From: Owenia fusiformis
Lineage: Eukaryota > Annelida > Polychaeta > Sabellida > Oweniidae
Direction: 5' to 3'
Length of the DNA stretch: 60,000 nucleotides
Assembly: GCA_903813345.2 (NCBI GenBank)
Contig: CAIIXF020000006.1
Location: 12,778,348-12,838,347 of the forward strand
Below are positions 49,142-60,000 of this stretch, piece by piece; position 1 is the stretch's first letter, and each line of letters opens with the position of its first letter. The notes under the pieces are model-generated. The model did not search any database. It worked only from the letters and a program-made list of their open reading frames with translations, and was not told the DNA's origin. The position numbers were made by a program, and so were the translations under genes.

Positions 49142-50057
49142 TTAAGGTCGTATTTTATTGCAATTAAAGCATGTAAATATTTCTCCAATGAGTATCCCCT
49201 TTACACGAGAACATTTCCCGGAATCATGAAACCAGTCGTGGCATTTAGAGCACTTGATCCATTCGAAATGCGATTGTAAATACGAAGAATAGTTGACACT
49301 GCATGCCTTGCAAATATCTACAGTGTCTGTTCTTTTTATCGGGCCTCTCCTTTTCTTCTTCTTTCTGAAGACTTTGAACTTGTATTTCGGGGGTACTAAA
49401 GGCTGACGCTTCAATGTGGTTGAAAGAGTGGAAACGTCATAGGGCGTCGATGCTTTACTTGACGTACTGGGTGTCGGGTGTGCTCGTCGTGTGGTCCGTT
49501 TTGGTTTTAAAAATGGTTGCTCGGTGACCACCTTAGCTGCCTGCTGGTTCTTCCTAACGGTAATAAGGTTGTTCCTTTGCCAACAACAGGGCGAGGATGA
49601 CGTATCTGTCCTGCATGCGCCACAATAGCACGATAATTCTCGCGTTTCAACAATATTATCGGAAACCCCTCTCACAGCATTGATTCGAAAGGTACTTGGT
49701 AAGCTTACTGGTTTAAGTCCAGTCGCCTTATCTTCAATGTTTTAATAATGCGTTCTGGGATTTCTTGGATTTTCATTTGTGTCCTGGCAGTTTCACTTTT
49801 AGACTCTGAGCGTTCCCTTCAGTCTGGCGTGTTTTGATTGTTTCTATATAGGCCTACACTTGGCGTATGCGTGCCCTGTATTCCCGGGATGCTTTGTTGT
49901 TCTTTTCTCTGATCTGTTGAAGAGCTTCAGCAGACAGGTTATTTCTCGGTGTATACGTTCTTGCTCTAAGTAGCCTTTGATATCTTTCTTTTTCTTTCTC
50001 TCCCTGCACTGTAGTCTGTAGGGAACGACGGCACTTCTCGGCGTTGGTGAGTGCCAT
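49142..50057 (-). pseudogene. TE-type gene: basic N-terminal region plus PHD-like zinc finger
   Basis: The minus strand begins MALTNAEKCRRSLQ, with a basic charged stretch ending REKNNKASREYRARIRQV (50057-49854). After a region with stops it continues TGLKPVSLPSTFRINAVRGV, ETRELSCYCGACRT, a linker with Lys/Arg-rich PPKYKFKVFRKKKKRRG, and CKAC-x16-CSKCHDWFH-x5-C, ending CFNC. The last part has the Cys4-His-Cys3 spacing and WFH of a PHD finger. The NAEKCRR start and RELSCYCGAC block look like ORFs common in invertebrate transposable elements. In-frame stops near 49740-49800 break it, and no transposase or RT was found beside it. It lies between the minus-strand exon groups. Confidence 0.6.
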
Positions 50058-51486
50058 ATTCTTATATCATCAGAAAGGTCTGATAAGTAAGACAGATATA
50101 CTAATGAGAGTGTGGGAAGTTATGCACATTAATAAAATGTCACAAAACTGATTATCCCAACGAAATATCTATTGTTTTACAATAATGGCAAGAAATACAT
50201 TTCGTCTAGTGGTACACTGAACGAAACGTTTATGAATTAAGAAATATCGGGGAATGTGCATCTATATTTGTCAGTGATTTTATAAGACTATGAACTGCTC
50301 AATCATCCCAATTCTTGTGTCACATTACCTTAGCATTTCAAGACAAACAGAATATGCATCATAAGTAAATAACATGATCTGCTTAATAGATTCAATTTTA
50401 CTTATCACTATACGTTGTAATTACAATGAACAATATGCTCTAAATCCTTAGCTCGGTATCACTGTAAAATGCTACACATACAACAAAATAGTCATTTAAT
50501 GAATGTAGGTTCATTCAACAAATATATAGCGTTCGATTATACATGTGACCTACTTAATATGTGGATAGTATTTTGGAGTCGTATGTGGTGGAGTCGTTGA
50601 TGGTCGTAAATATCTCAATCTTTACGTGGTCAAAGAATAACATCAATAAAGCGTATTTTTATATTATCAATATATATTGAAACAAACCGTCAACACCATT
50701 ACTTAACATTGAAACCTGATTTTGATTGAAAGCAGAGTGCAAAGACAACGTACTTGTAGAGTCGATGATGATTTTGAAAAATAGTACTTTACGTCGAAAA
50801 ATACGTAACAAGCTAAATATGTTATATTCAAATGTATTGTGAAAATGTTTTACATCCGTTAATAAGGCAATTTATATTTCAAAGAAGTAAACGAGGAATT
50901 ATCATGAATAGTGCAGAGGCTTCTCGACACTGTTGATTTCAAGCATGGTGTCGATGATGGTGCCTTCGAGGGCTACACATACTTAATGTCGATTTTCCAA
51001 TAGTAAATTAGCAAATAAATTAATTCCAGCTAACGTACAATAGATACGATGCAGTCTTTGTGATGAAATAGTCAATTATTATAACAAAATACGTTTGAGA
51101 ATATAAAAAAGTTACTGTCAATCAACATAAGGGTGATCGGTTACAAGGCAAAAAATGATCGTTTGGAATGTTCGACGATTGATAATGCGTTCAGCTTTTA
51201 TAGATAAAAACTAAATGATATTTTGCAGGAATAAGAGACGTTTAATTTGATACCAAATACTCATGGTAGAGCGAATATTAAATAGTGGAATAAAAACATA
51301 TTGTCATGTTACATAAAATTCGTTATAATGAAAGGAATACGTGGCTTGAGTGTCATGTCATTCCTTGTCATGGCTATTTTATAAAAATCACAAAAGTGCA
51401 TACTTTATTCAAGGAAAACAAAAGATTTTTACAATAATGTATTATTTTTCTATAAGAATGGTTACCATTCTTATTATTTGGAAGAA
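50058..51486. other. No gene seen; short dispersed motif
   Basis: AT-rich. Variants of GTGTCGATGATGGTGC occur near 50590, 50760 and 50947. Confidence 0.45.
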
Positions 51487-51921
51487 TTACCCAAATGCGA
51501 GTAAGTAGTTACCAGTTTCACCACCAGCTGGCTGATTCGGGTCAATTAACATGGCAGGTATATAAGAAAGTTCCCTTAAACTTGAATATTATCAATTTAA
51601 GTGGCTCAATTTTCATATAACCTTATGTGTCTGATACTTATACTAATGAAAATATGTCCAGTAAAGCAAAATATTATCTGTCCACTAAAAGAAAAGATAT
51701 TCCATTTTTTGTGATTTTAAAGCATGGGGTCTATGGGGAATCTCCCCGAGCTAGAAGTCACATTTTCAAAGAAAATTAATTTTTCAAAGTTGATAAACAC
51801 TTTTTAAAACCACATTTCTAGATGTAATTTTACATGTAGATTTCAAATATGATATTACTTTGGCTGAATTTTGAATTTTTAATGACGTAAATCAAGATTA
51901 ATTCTACTCGCATCTGGGTTA
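51487..51921. mobile_element. Short MITE-like element
   Basis: Inverted ends TTACCCAAATGCGAGTAA at 51487 and, as the reverse complement, ATAACCCAGATGCGAGTAGA ending near 51921. Interior without a gene. Confidence 0.55.
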
Positions 51922-52320
51922 TTTAAACATTTTTCACCCATTTTTGCACTTTGAATCATTAATAACTTCACCAATTTATAACATATTGTGAATCTTTTGG
52001 GAGATATTGTATTTGATATTGTAAGGAATAGATTGGTAGGTCAATTATGCACGTTGCTTGTAATTTTGTCAACCCCTATAGATCTGATTCTGACTTTAAG
52101 GGCAACATCCAAAGAGAAATCTAAAACATTTCACCGGAATTATAATCAAATGTGATTAACAATGTATTAGAAAGGATACAGGCTGTCAAGACTGTTTATG
52201 AACGAAGTAGCTAATTATTTTAGACATATTTCCCGACCACAGCCAGATTGAGCCCGTTTACGACGTTTTTCGTAGGACTGGCAAGAACGGGTAAGAACTA
52301 GTTTGGTGTGATAGAGGGGG
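51922..52320. other. No clear gene
   Basis: AT-rich. A 45- to 50-bp stretch at about 52249-52300 is open on the + strand (IEPVYDVFRRTGKN) between CACAG and GTAAGA and could be a small exon, but it has no partner. Confidence 0.3.
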
Positions 52321-52334
52321 GTATCAATACGATA

Positions 52335-52440
52335 CAATTTTGCTGGGCGTTGTCCACACATTTCATCATTGCTTCAAAAAATTGTCCACATTCATACCAG
52401 GGGGTACAGATATGGTGTCTACTCTAGAATTATCCATCCC
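52335..52440 (-). repeat. Exon-like block, inverted homologue of 47434-47521
   Basis: The minus strand reads ICTPWYECGQFFEAMMKC and VDNAQQNC after a possible acceptor TTCTAG. Homologous to 47434-47521 on the other strand. It could be an exon of the minus-strand gene, but its phase does not match the exon ending at 53077. Confidence 0.45.
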
Positions 52441-53076
52441 GTGCCTCATGGTTTTCTATTTTGAAACTTTAAACTGCCTCAATTTTTAATATTCTAGAAA
52501 TCTGGAACATGTTAAAATCAACCTCAAATATGTTTTACATATATCGAATCTAAATATACCACCATAGAAGTAGAAATATAAGAATAGATTTTATAACCAC
52601 GGGATCCCTTCCTTCCTACTAGAATATAAAATATGTTTAAGAAAATAAACTTGAATGTGTGCACCGACCTTACACGTTCCAAAGTATTGTTGGTAAGAAT
52701 TGTAATCGTTGTTCTTTAACTTTTTGTTAAGAATTGACAGACATGCGTTCAGGAACGTAAAAGTTTCCAAATCTACAATAACAAAATACTTTTGTAACGA
52801 ATATTATGTTTCTACCACTATTGTTTTATTTTTATTGCATTGTATTGTTTTCCATTGTTGTTTCGCATATTCCCGTATTGTACTTATTTTATTGTATGAT
52901 CTCTTTATATAACAATAATCATTCTTTGAGATGATTAACGTAATTGTAAGATTACATAAGTTCACAATGAGCAATAGACATTTGATATCTCAAAATGATT
53001 CAAATGGTTGTTCAATTGAATTTCTTCAAAACTAAACGATGAACATTGATAAAATTAAGCATATTCACACATGTAC

Positions 53077-53905
53077 CTGTGTTAGTATTACTGAGTTCTT
53101 CATGAATATTAAGAAAATCACTTTTCTTCTCCTCCAGTTCTTTCACTACACGCACGTCAGTAGTGATCGTGAAATTCAGGTCACGAAACAAAAGTTTTTC
53201 CAGTTTGTTCAAGATTTTATTAGCCACTACATTTTGGTCGGTCGTGAAGAATGCCTTTGCAGATTGAACAGCAACCTAGAGAAGTGAAAAACGTGAGCTT
53301 TTTGTCATTGTATACACTGCATTCTTCAACAGTTATATGTGTATTTGTGTGAACAGAGAAAGTTCGCTATTTGCAATACCTTGCAGTTCTCCAAGTTTTG
53401 AAGGATGCTTTCTTTCATACCCCAATCAAACCAGTTTACAGTCATATAGAGACAGTTGGTGACATGTTTGATAGTCCCACTTCCTGGATACTTGTCTCTA
53501 AATCCCTGATCATGCTTGTTAAAGAAGAAGTCACCCGGCTCAAATCCTTTTAAAAGTTAAGATGGACACATTACATTCTGTTGCTACATACTAGTAATAC
53601 TATAATATAAGTATTAGCGGGATCCTAAAAGTACGGTTTGATTTTTCTGATTAATGTTCATTATCTTCACGGAGTGATCTAAAAAAGGTATCTGTATCTG
53701 CAAGATTCAACATTATACATTTCGATATGTTACATATGGTAATCTATGTGATAATAGATATTTTAAGAAATATGCAGTGACCCATTCTTATGCTCCATCC
53801 TGTATATACGAGTATTTCACATTTTACTTGAACACAAACAGTGTCCATTTTGTCTACCACTGCTTCAGCTTCAGCATTGGAGTTATGATTTGACAAGAGT
53901 TCATC
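53077..53905 (-). CDS. Unrecognised coiled-coil protein, internal exons
   Basis: Three minus-strand exons: 53905-53828 (26 codons, DELLSNHNSNAEAEAVVDKM, donor GTAAAA), 53546-53380 (donor GTATTG) and 53275-53077 (VAVQSAKAFFTTDQNVVANK, ILNKLEKLLFRDLNFTITTD, VVKELEEKKSDFLNIHEEL; donor GTACAT, phase 1). The middle exon is ambiguous. In the frame that continues from the first exon it reads DLSRVTSSLTSMIRDLETSI and then QEVGLSNMSPTVSI to a stop. In the frame that feeds the third exon it reads NWFDWGMKESILQNLENCK. Either a one-base frameshift marks a pseudogene, or an additional splice is used. The helical, hydrophilic character resembles the exons at 46145-47163, so these may be one gene. No domain recognised. 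Confidence 0.45.
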
Positions 53906-54298
53906 CTTAAGAAAAATGAATTAAATCTATGAATATGTACTACTCTGGATAAATTTAACGAATAATATCCACTTTTCTACTAGCAATTTTAGGCAAAAAC
54001 ATGGAAAATGAAAAAGAGCAATCAAAGTATAGTCCAGTTCAATTTTACAGATTTTTTTCAAGAACTATTTTTGATATTCATTTGAGGTATAAACGGAAAT
54101 AGTGAAAACGCATATATGAGTATTTAAAATAACAATAAATGTTTTAATCGGTATTTAGACTATACATCCCAGATATCTATTCGAAGCATTCGTGTATACG
54201 TTGTAAAAATTTAGGAAAACGATCTTTCGGAGCGTATACATCTAAGCTTACGTCAATTTCAACAACTTCGTATTGGATCAGAACTGACCTCTGATATA

Positions 54299-55275
54299 CA
54301 GGGTGGTCCAAAGAAGTGAACCCCTGCAACGGGCTATATTTCCCTTATTATATGCAGGAATCCTTTCATATTTTCACATGTTGTAGAGGAAGGTCTAAAA
54401 TTCTAGTTGGTACCATACATTTTTTGTAGTCTTGAAATTTGCAGGAATTATAAGCCCTGAAAAAACATCACTGAAAATCGATAAAATGTGAACTTCATCA
54501 TTTGCGATTCTTCAACCCTTCCACAAACTTCCCGTGGAAATTGTTTTAGCGGCAGTCTGAAAAACCTAATGTTTTCTGACTTTGTTTGGATTTGAATTCT
54601 GCACATTATGATGTAAAAATTAGCATCCTGCCTCGGTCAGTTGCAAAGTTATTGTGATCCAAAGAAATGTTCTCAGTTTCCAAAGACGAAAACATCTTCC
54701 AGTGAAATCGCAAAATACCCCTTAACGGTCTTAAAATGTCAATATCTTCATTAATTATGGACCAATTCTAATGAAATATGGCTCAAAACACTGAATATTA
54801 GATTTCCTTTTGATTTTTCTAAGATATTTATAAGAAGGGCTTCTCAGAGTTTTGGTCACAGGGGATAACTTTGACTCCACTAACCGTTTGTGTTGGTAAT
54901 ATGCCCCTTAACTGTTGAATGGTTAAAACTGCTTCAAAATGGTCAATGAAAATGTAAAATGTGTTTTCTGCTCAAATAGTGTCCAATTTTTCACATGGTA
55001 TAGCTTAACCCTATATCTCCTACTTAAACCTTTTGTAAGATCATCCAATGTGTTTCAACAATTTCTGTGCATCTCATTGGTAAAGTTTTGCACAATATCT
55101 AATTTTAGGCATGTTTGTGTAAGTCTTGTAATTTCTTCAAAATTCAAGACCGCGAATAAATTATGGTATCAACAAAAATGTTAGACCCTTCTCTACAAGA
55201 TGTGATAATATGAACCAATTGATGCATTAAGGAAAATATAGCCTGTTGCAGGGGTTCACTTTTTGGACCACTCTG
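54299..55275. mobile_element. Mariner-type non-autonomous element
   Basis: Inverted ends CAGGGTGGTCCAAAGAAGTG and CAGAGTGGTCCAAAAAGTGA, flanked by TA at 54297-54298 and 55276-55277. The inverted repeat extends imperfectly for about 150 bp. No transposase reading found. Confidence 0.82.
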
Positions 55276-55347
55276 TATATAAGTATAACTGCCGAAGAAT
55301 GGTAGATTTAGCCATTGCCTTAAGTCCAAATACAAAAAAATGAGATA

Positions 55348-56645
55348 CACTCCCCTTCATAAGTTTGGCAACCTTAGCTCCCCCATTGAACTACGTGTTA
55401 AAGCCTCTTTACGTTTGAATTTGTATTTACTTAGCCTGCAATGAAAATACTTATAATATTGATGGAAACGTAACTTGACTTTATTTGCAATACCTCCAAA
55501 TTTTCTCAATTTTTTCCTCAATGGCAATAGGTCGAAAATTGATGATTTTGATGATTTCAAATTGTGTATGTTGTGTTGTGTTGAGTTGTGTATGTGTCTA
55601 TGTGTAGTTTATTGTCATAGTTTGTTGTCATAGTTTATTGTCATAGTTTATTGTCATTGTTTATTATTGTATTGTTTATTGTTACCTGGGTATTGTATTG
55701 TTCAATTATTACGCCATAAATAATATAACTGTGTACTTCCATTTTGAATGTAATCTTGATAAAGCTAGTTGGATGATTAGCGAAACGTCGAAAATAAAAC
55801 ATTTTACTCTAAAGTAAATGAACTTAAGTTATTATTAATATGTTACCAGAGTGATGAATTTACACAGAAATATATAAATTTTGTGGTCATCTTTTGAATG
55901 GTAACAATATAATTTGAAATATATACTTTTCTCTATACTGTTTTAGAAAGCATATCGGACACTTCTTTTGTTCTTGGTATATGTTCGGAATGAAATGAAA
56001 CATCTATCCGAATTTCATTGGAACGAAACGACATAAACACAACGTGTTTAGGTCTCTCAATGTTGTCAATATTGTAATTGTACAAAGGAAAGTTTGGTTG
56101 ATTTTAAAAAAGTATCGTGTTAATGAAATAAAAGGGTTATCTTAATTTTTATCTATTTTGGGGGTTTTGTTTTAAGTTTTTGCATACTTTTTGTTAAATC
56201 AACCAAAATTCCCTTTGTATAACTATAACATTGAGAGGTCTAAAAATATGTTGTATATTGGTAGAAAGGAACAATTGCACTAAAAAACAAAAAATGTTAA
56301 CAAAAACAGTTATAAAAAAATATAAATATCGTTTGCATTAAATTGTTGCCAATCAGTCAACATTACATAAAGGACCATGTTTTTTACAAATGTTTTCAAT
56401 AATTGGTTTAAGAGAAAAACATTGTTGAATTCAGTTCACCATATCGATACCTATCCTTTCGACCTATCGTAATTGAGGAAAAAAATTGGAAAATTTTGGA
56501 GGTATTGGAAATAAAGTCAAGTTACGTTTCCATCAATATTATAAGTATTTTCATTGCAGGCTAAGTAAATACAAATTCAAACGTAAAGAGCCTTTAACAC
56601 GTAGTGCAATGGGGAGCTAGAATGCCAAACTTATGGAAGGGAGTG
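55348..56645. mobile_element. Long-TIR element, TA-flanked
   Basis: Arms of about 210 bp (55348-55556 and 56440-56645), inverted, starting CACTCCCCTTCATAAGTTTG and flanked by TA at 55346-55347 and 56646-56647, suggesting the Tc1/mariner superfamily. 1.3 kb, but no transposase. Near 55605-55680 is a tandem array of TAGTTTATTGTCA units. A solo end is at 6056-6095. Confidence 0.85.
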
Positions 56646-56825
56646 TAGATCCTGTTTTAATGGTTAAACCTCTTACATGACAATAAGTGAAATCGTCAGC
56701 CAATGGGCTTTTAAACATAATGATAATTATGCGATTAAATAAATAATATAAAACGTTTCATTGGATGGCAACAACATGAATGGTGCATGCAGTTTATTGT
56801 CATTGCATCATGCAGTACAATAATA

Positions 56826-57759
56826 CAGGATGTCCCAAAAGTAATACTGTGAAAGGCAAGGCTGTACTGATTACGTTCAAATTTTCACAAAATGCACTTC
56901 CATGTATTGACAGAAGGGACAATTCACGAGGGGGAAGTCTACCCGCCTGTATACAGCCTACCGCCGAGCAAAGACCCGAATATGTCTGAAAATGTAGGGG
57001 GTAATTTGATAAATATTGATTTATATATTGAATTTCTCAATATGTGAAATAGATAAAACACAGAACTGTTAGTAACCGATGTAGTTGTTGTTCCAGGCAC
57101 TCATGTTTGCAAAATAATTAGTACAAAATGCAATATTTACCTAAATAAATTCAACTTCTAGATATTTGAATGATGTTTTACATCTTAAATAAATAAGAAC
57201 CATGGCTGTCTTTACTCCACTTGATTCAAAGGTACAGTAAGTGAAAATTTATCAAATTCGTTTCAAAAATCAAAAATCTGAATTATCTACTCAAACTGAA
57301 CAGGTGTTATACAAAGTGATTGCATAAAAACATTTGAATCAATGATTTGATACCATTCTAAACGGAATGAGTGTTTAATGAGGCCACGAAATATATAAAA
57401 ATTCGTTAATTAGAATATTATAAGTGTTATTTTGGTTATTTACCATCGTAGCTTTATAAATTTGCATGGCGAAACATTTGGAATCCAGATTCAACTTAGT
57501 TTAGCTGAAACCGGGAGTTTATCGAAAACGAAAGAATTTCGGCAACCATTTTGAATGAAGCTAACTGCAGTTAGAGTCATCCAGCTCTGGAACAGTGTTT
57601 AAAAGAAAAGCTGTGTTCGATTGGGCATAGGTTGCCTAGCTCTGTGAATTTCAAATTTTGCAAGTGCTAATTTCAATACATAAAAGTATATTACGGGAAA
57701 TTTGAACATAATTAATTAAACAAAATGCAAGCACCAAACCTGTTGCTTTTGGGACACTG
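56826..57759. mobile_element. Mariner-type non-autonomous element
   Basis: Inverted ends CAGGATGTCCCAAAAGTAA and CAGTGTCCCAAAAGCAAC, flanked by TA at 56824-56825 and 57760-57761. No transposase reading found. Confidence 0.75.
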
Positions 57760-58002
57760 TATTGTACAATAGATCATTAACAAAGGCAAAAATGTTCCCC
57801 GTTGGATGCAGAAGACGCTTGTCAAAATAACATCGATTGATGCACATGCAGACATATCACCTTTCCAAGTGAAATAAATTTTAAAAAGTGGATGTTTGCA
57901 ATCATCACATCATAATTGCATCTGGCCTTGTTTCTGGATAAATGTGATATTATAAAAACGAATATGCCTTACACTGTCATCGGTTATATAACACATATAC
58001 TG

Positions 58003-58589
58003 TATTTGCCATAGGCCAAGGGAAAAGTAATAGTAAGCTGGATAAGAAGAGACAGGTCCACAAGTAAGATTGAAAATTTTTCAAATTTTTTTAGTCTTGG
58101 CACTAGTTCTCCTTACTGGTATCAAATTGTATTCCCGAATCTCTCCAAAATCTTTTTCAAAGTGTTTTTCAAACTTATATCATTGTTTTTTTCAAATCTT
58201 TATCTAAAAACTGCATATAATACTGCATATAAAACAACAACTATGGATATCTGCAATTGCCTGGCAAGCTGAAACTGATTGTCACTGGTGGAGGTCAGCA
58301 GTGACCAATCAGATCACTTGTTTACTAATGAACTTGCCAAGCAATTGCAGGTTTTCAGAAATTCTCTCTTTTAGACAGCATTATTCACTCTATATCATCT
58401 GACTGAGTTTCAATCTTAGGTAAGAGCTACAAACTATCAATTTTCTATCAACTCCCCATGGCTTTTTGAAAATAATACACTAAATATTGTTGAAATCTCC
58501 ATCTTAACAAGTGGTCTAAGTCAGAGTTGTTCACCTGTCTCTTCTATATACGGCTTTCTATTTCTTTACCCTTGGCCTATGGTATTTGC
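58003..58589. mobile_element. Foldback element, 0.59 kb
   Basis: Arms at 58003-58062 and 58525-58589 are inverted (TATTTGCCATAGGCCAAGGG, GAAGAGACAGGT). An inner hairpin pairs ATTGCCTGGCAAG near 58256 with CTTGCCAAGCAAT near 58334. No coding potential. Confidence 0.8.
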
Positions 58590-58599
58590 ATTAAATCCA

Positions 58600-59580
58600 T
58601 GGGATACATTTACGATCAATGCTGTATTTGCTCATGAGCAACTCACTTATAGCATGTTTGTTATTTAAGGATTTGAGCCTTGGACTCAGTGCATTGTGTG
58701 CTGAACCATTCCATGTAGATGTTGTTTCAAATCTTTACATGACCCCGCAGGGTTTATGCAAAGAAACGAACCGTTTCGGTAACCAGCGTAATCGAGCAGA
58801 TCACCAGTGTATGTGAATACTCTGTTCGGATTGGCTGGAATCAGACACACCGTGCCTAGCTATGTGTGAATCCCGTATAACGTAGTATAATTGATGAAGC
58901 ATTTTATTACGTCATCATTTATTGCACAGCATGTCCATATGTGTGATAATGGAGACTTTAAGCAATGCATATAAAAATGCATATTTCAAACAAGCACGTT
59001 TTGTAAGAATTTAGAACAAAACATGTTTGATATACCATTATTTTCTTCAGAAAGCATTATACTATGCATCGAATTCAAAATTGCAATCAAAATATTCAAT
59101 AGACATGCATACAATGATTCCACTTAGACACCAACGTTCTAAACACAAAACTGAAGCTGATCGGGTATCTGAAGTAGACTCATTAGCGCTTGTTCTGTGT
59201 GCGCTATACATATTTCTGTATTGACATGGGTTTTGTGTTCACGGTTACGTTGAGGAAAACATCGTTCTCCATTATTACGTATAGACAACGAGTTAAAAGT
59301 TAAGTTAAAAGTTATACGGGAATAATAAACATGCTATAAGTGAGTTGGGAAATCTCTAATATCCTATGGTGATTTGAATCAAAACAGTATATATGAAAAT
59401 CAATTCCATTAATAAGTATTTCAAAAAATTGCAGCTTTACCATTATGTTTAAACTGTATTGTGTCACATAACAATAGAGAGAAGTTTTTATATACGATTA
59501 TTAAAAATTACAAATATTATGTACATGTAACTTTGAAATAACTCTATTTTACGTTTTTTCGAGTGAATTTAAAAGATTTG
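58600..59580. other. Intergenic, no gene seen
   Basis: AT-rich. CCGTTTCGGTAACCAGCGTA at 58771-58809 matches, inverted, part of the foldback element at 18806-18844. No exon-like block. Confidence 0.45.
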
Positions 59581-59584
59581 CACA

Positions 59585-59850
59585 TTAAACCTCTAATAAC
59601 TTGCTGTTCATTCTTTTTAATAACATATTTGAATTCAGTGAAACGTTTTGCCCAATAATAACTATGATTTACAAAGTTATGTTTGTTATTACAAAATTCA
59701 GATTTAACCGACACTTTTTGATAAATCATGAAATAAAGTGATTATTGCACGTTTTCAACAATGACGCCTATGACAGTCTGGCCTAAACAAAACAAATAAA
59801 AAAGTGGTGACATCTATATATTCAGCTTTATACAGCTATATAGCAACTCC
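59585..59850. repeat. Dispersed repeat related to 7055-7420
   Basis: Same orientation as the first copy; ordered shared blocks include ACATATTTGAATTCAGT, a GACATCTATATATTCAGCTT block and CTATATAGCAACTCCCTTAT. Confidence 0.65.
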
Positions 59851-60000
59851 CTTATTATGTCGACCAGTACAGGTCATCCAAATGTGACTGCAATCATTTG
59901 GAAATATCTTATTTACACTTTTAAGCAAGTCAAAATGAGCCACCTATGCATGCAGACCGCGTAATGCGATGTCTGGACTGTCACGTGAACACGGTAATCT

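Noticed and set aside
51487-51573. Short minus-strand reading ELSYIPAMLIDPNQPAGGET followed by GNYLLAFG, considered as an exon
   Set aside because: It lies inside a small inverted-repeat element (51487-51921), its phase fits no neighbouring exon, and 33 codons can be open by chance.

Overview
This window looks like nuclear DNA of an invertebrate animal. It is AT-rich, its genes are split by GT-AG introns, and it is crowded with cut-and-paste transposons, hairpin MITEs and non-LTR retrotransposons. The host genes (a membrane C-type lectin and astacin metalloproteases) and the repeat types would suit a marine lophotrochozoan such as a mollusc or brachiopod, but nothing seen here fixes the phylum. 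I found no rRNA, tRNA, CRISPR or prokaryotic operon.

Layout. 1-1938 (+): last four coding exons of a C-type lectin with a C-terminal membrane helix. 1984-9300: a mariner-type element, a 5'-truncated LINE split by an unusual 10-bp-periodic palindromic insert, and foldback repeats. 9839-24997 (+): a complete eight-exon astacin metalloprotease gene whose second intron (8.8 kb) holds a decayed 5.8-kb THAP/DDE transposon, hairpin MITEs and a foldback element with inverted minisatellite arms. 26219-31399 (+): a second complete astacin gene with the same eight-exon plan. 31980-36607: two nested TIR elements. 36850-39730: two LINE remnants meeting in opposite orientation. 39518-45550: a direct segmental duplication of about 2.5-2.7 kb carrying a LINE end, a long-TIR element and two tandem MITEs per copy, with a hAT transposase remnant between the copies. 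46145-53905 (-): exons of an unrecognised acidic, coiled-coil, Cys-containing protein (one gene or two), with a TE-derived PHD-finger pseudogene lying between its exon groups. 54299-58589: three TIR elements and a foldback. 58600-60000: no gene seen.

The two astacin genes are tandem paralogues: signal peptide, short prodomain with the Asp-switch motif, and a catalytic domain with HExxHxxGxxH and SIMMY Met-turn, with no CUB, EGF or MAM tail. Every intron sits at the same position and phase (0,1,0,1,2,0,1). Their length difference (15 kb against 5 kb) comes largely from transposon load in introns. All exon boundaries were read by eye from splice signals, frame continuity and paralogue comparison; no transcript evidence was available.
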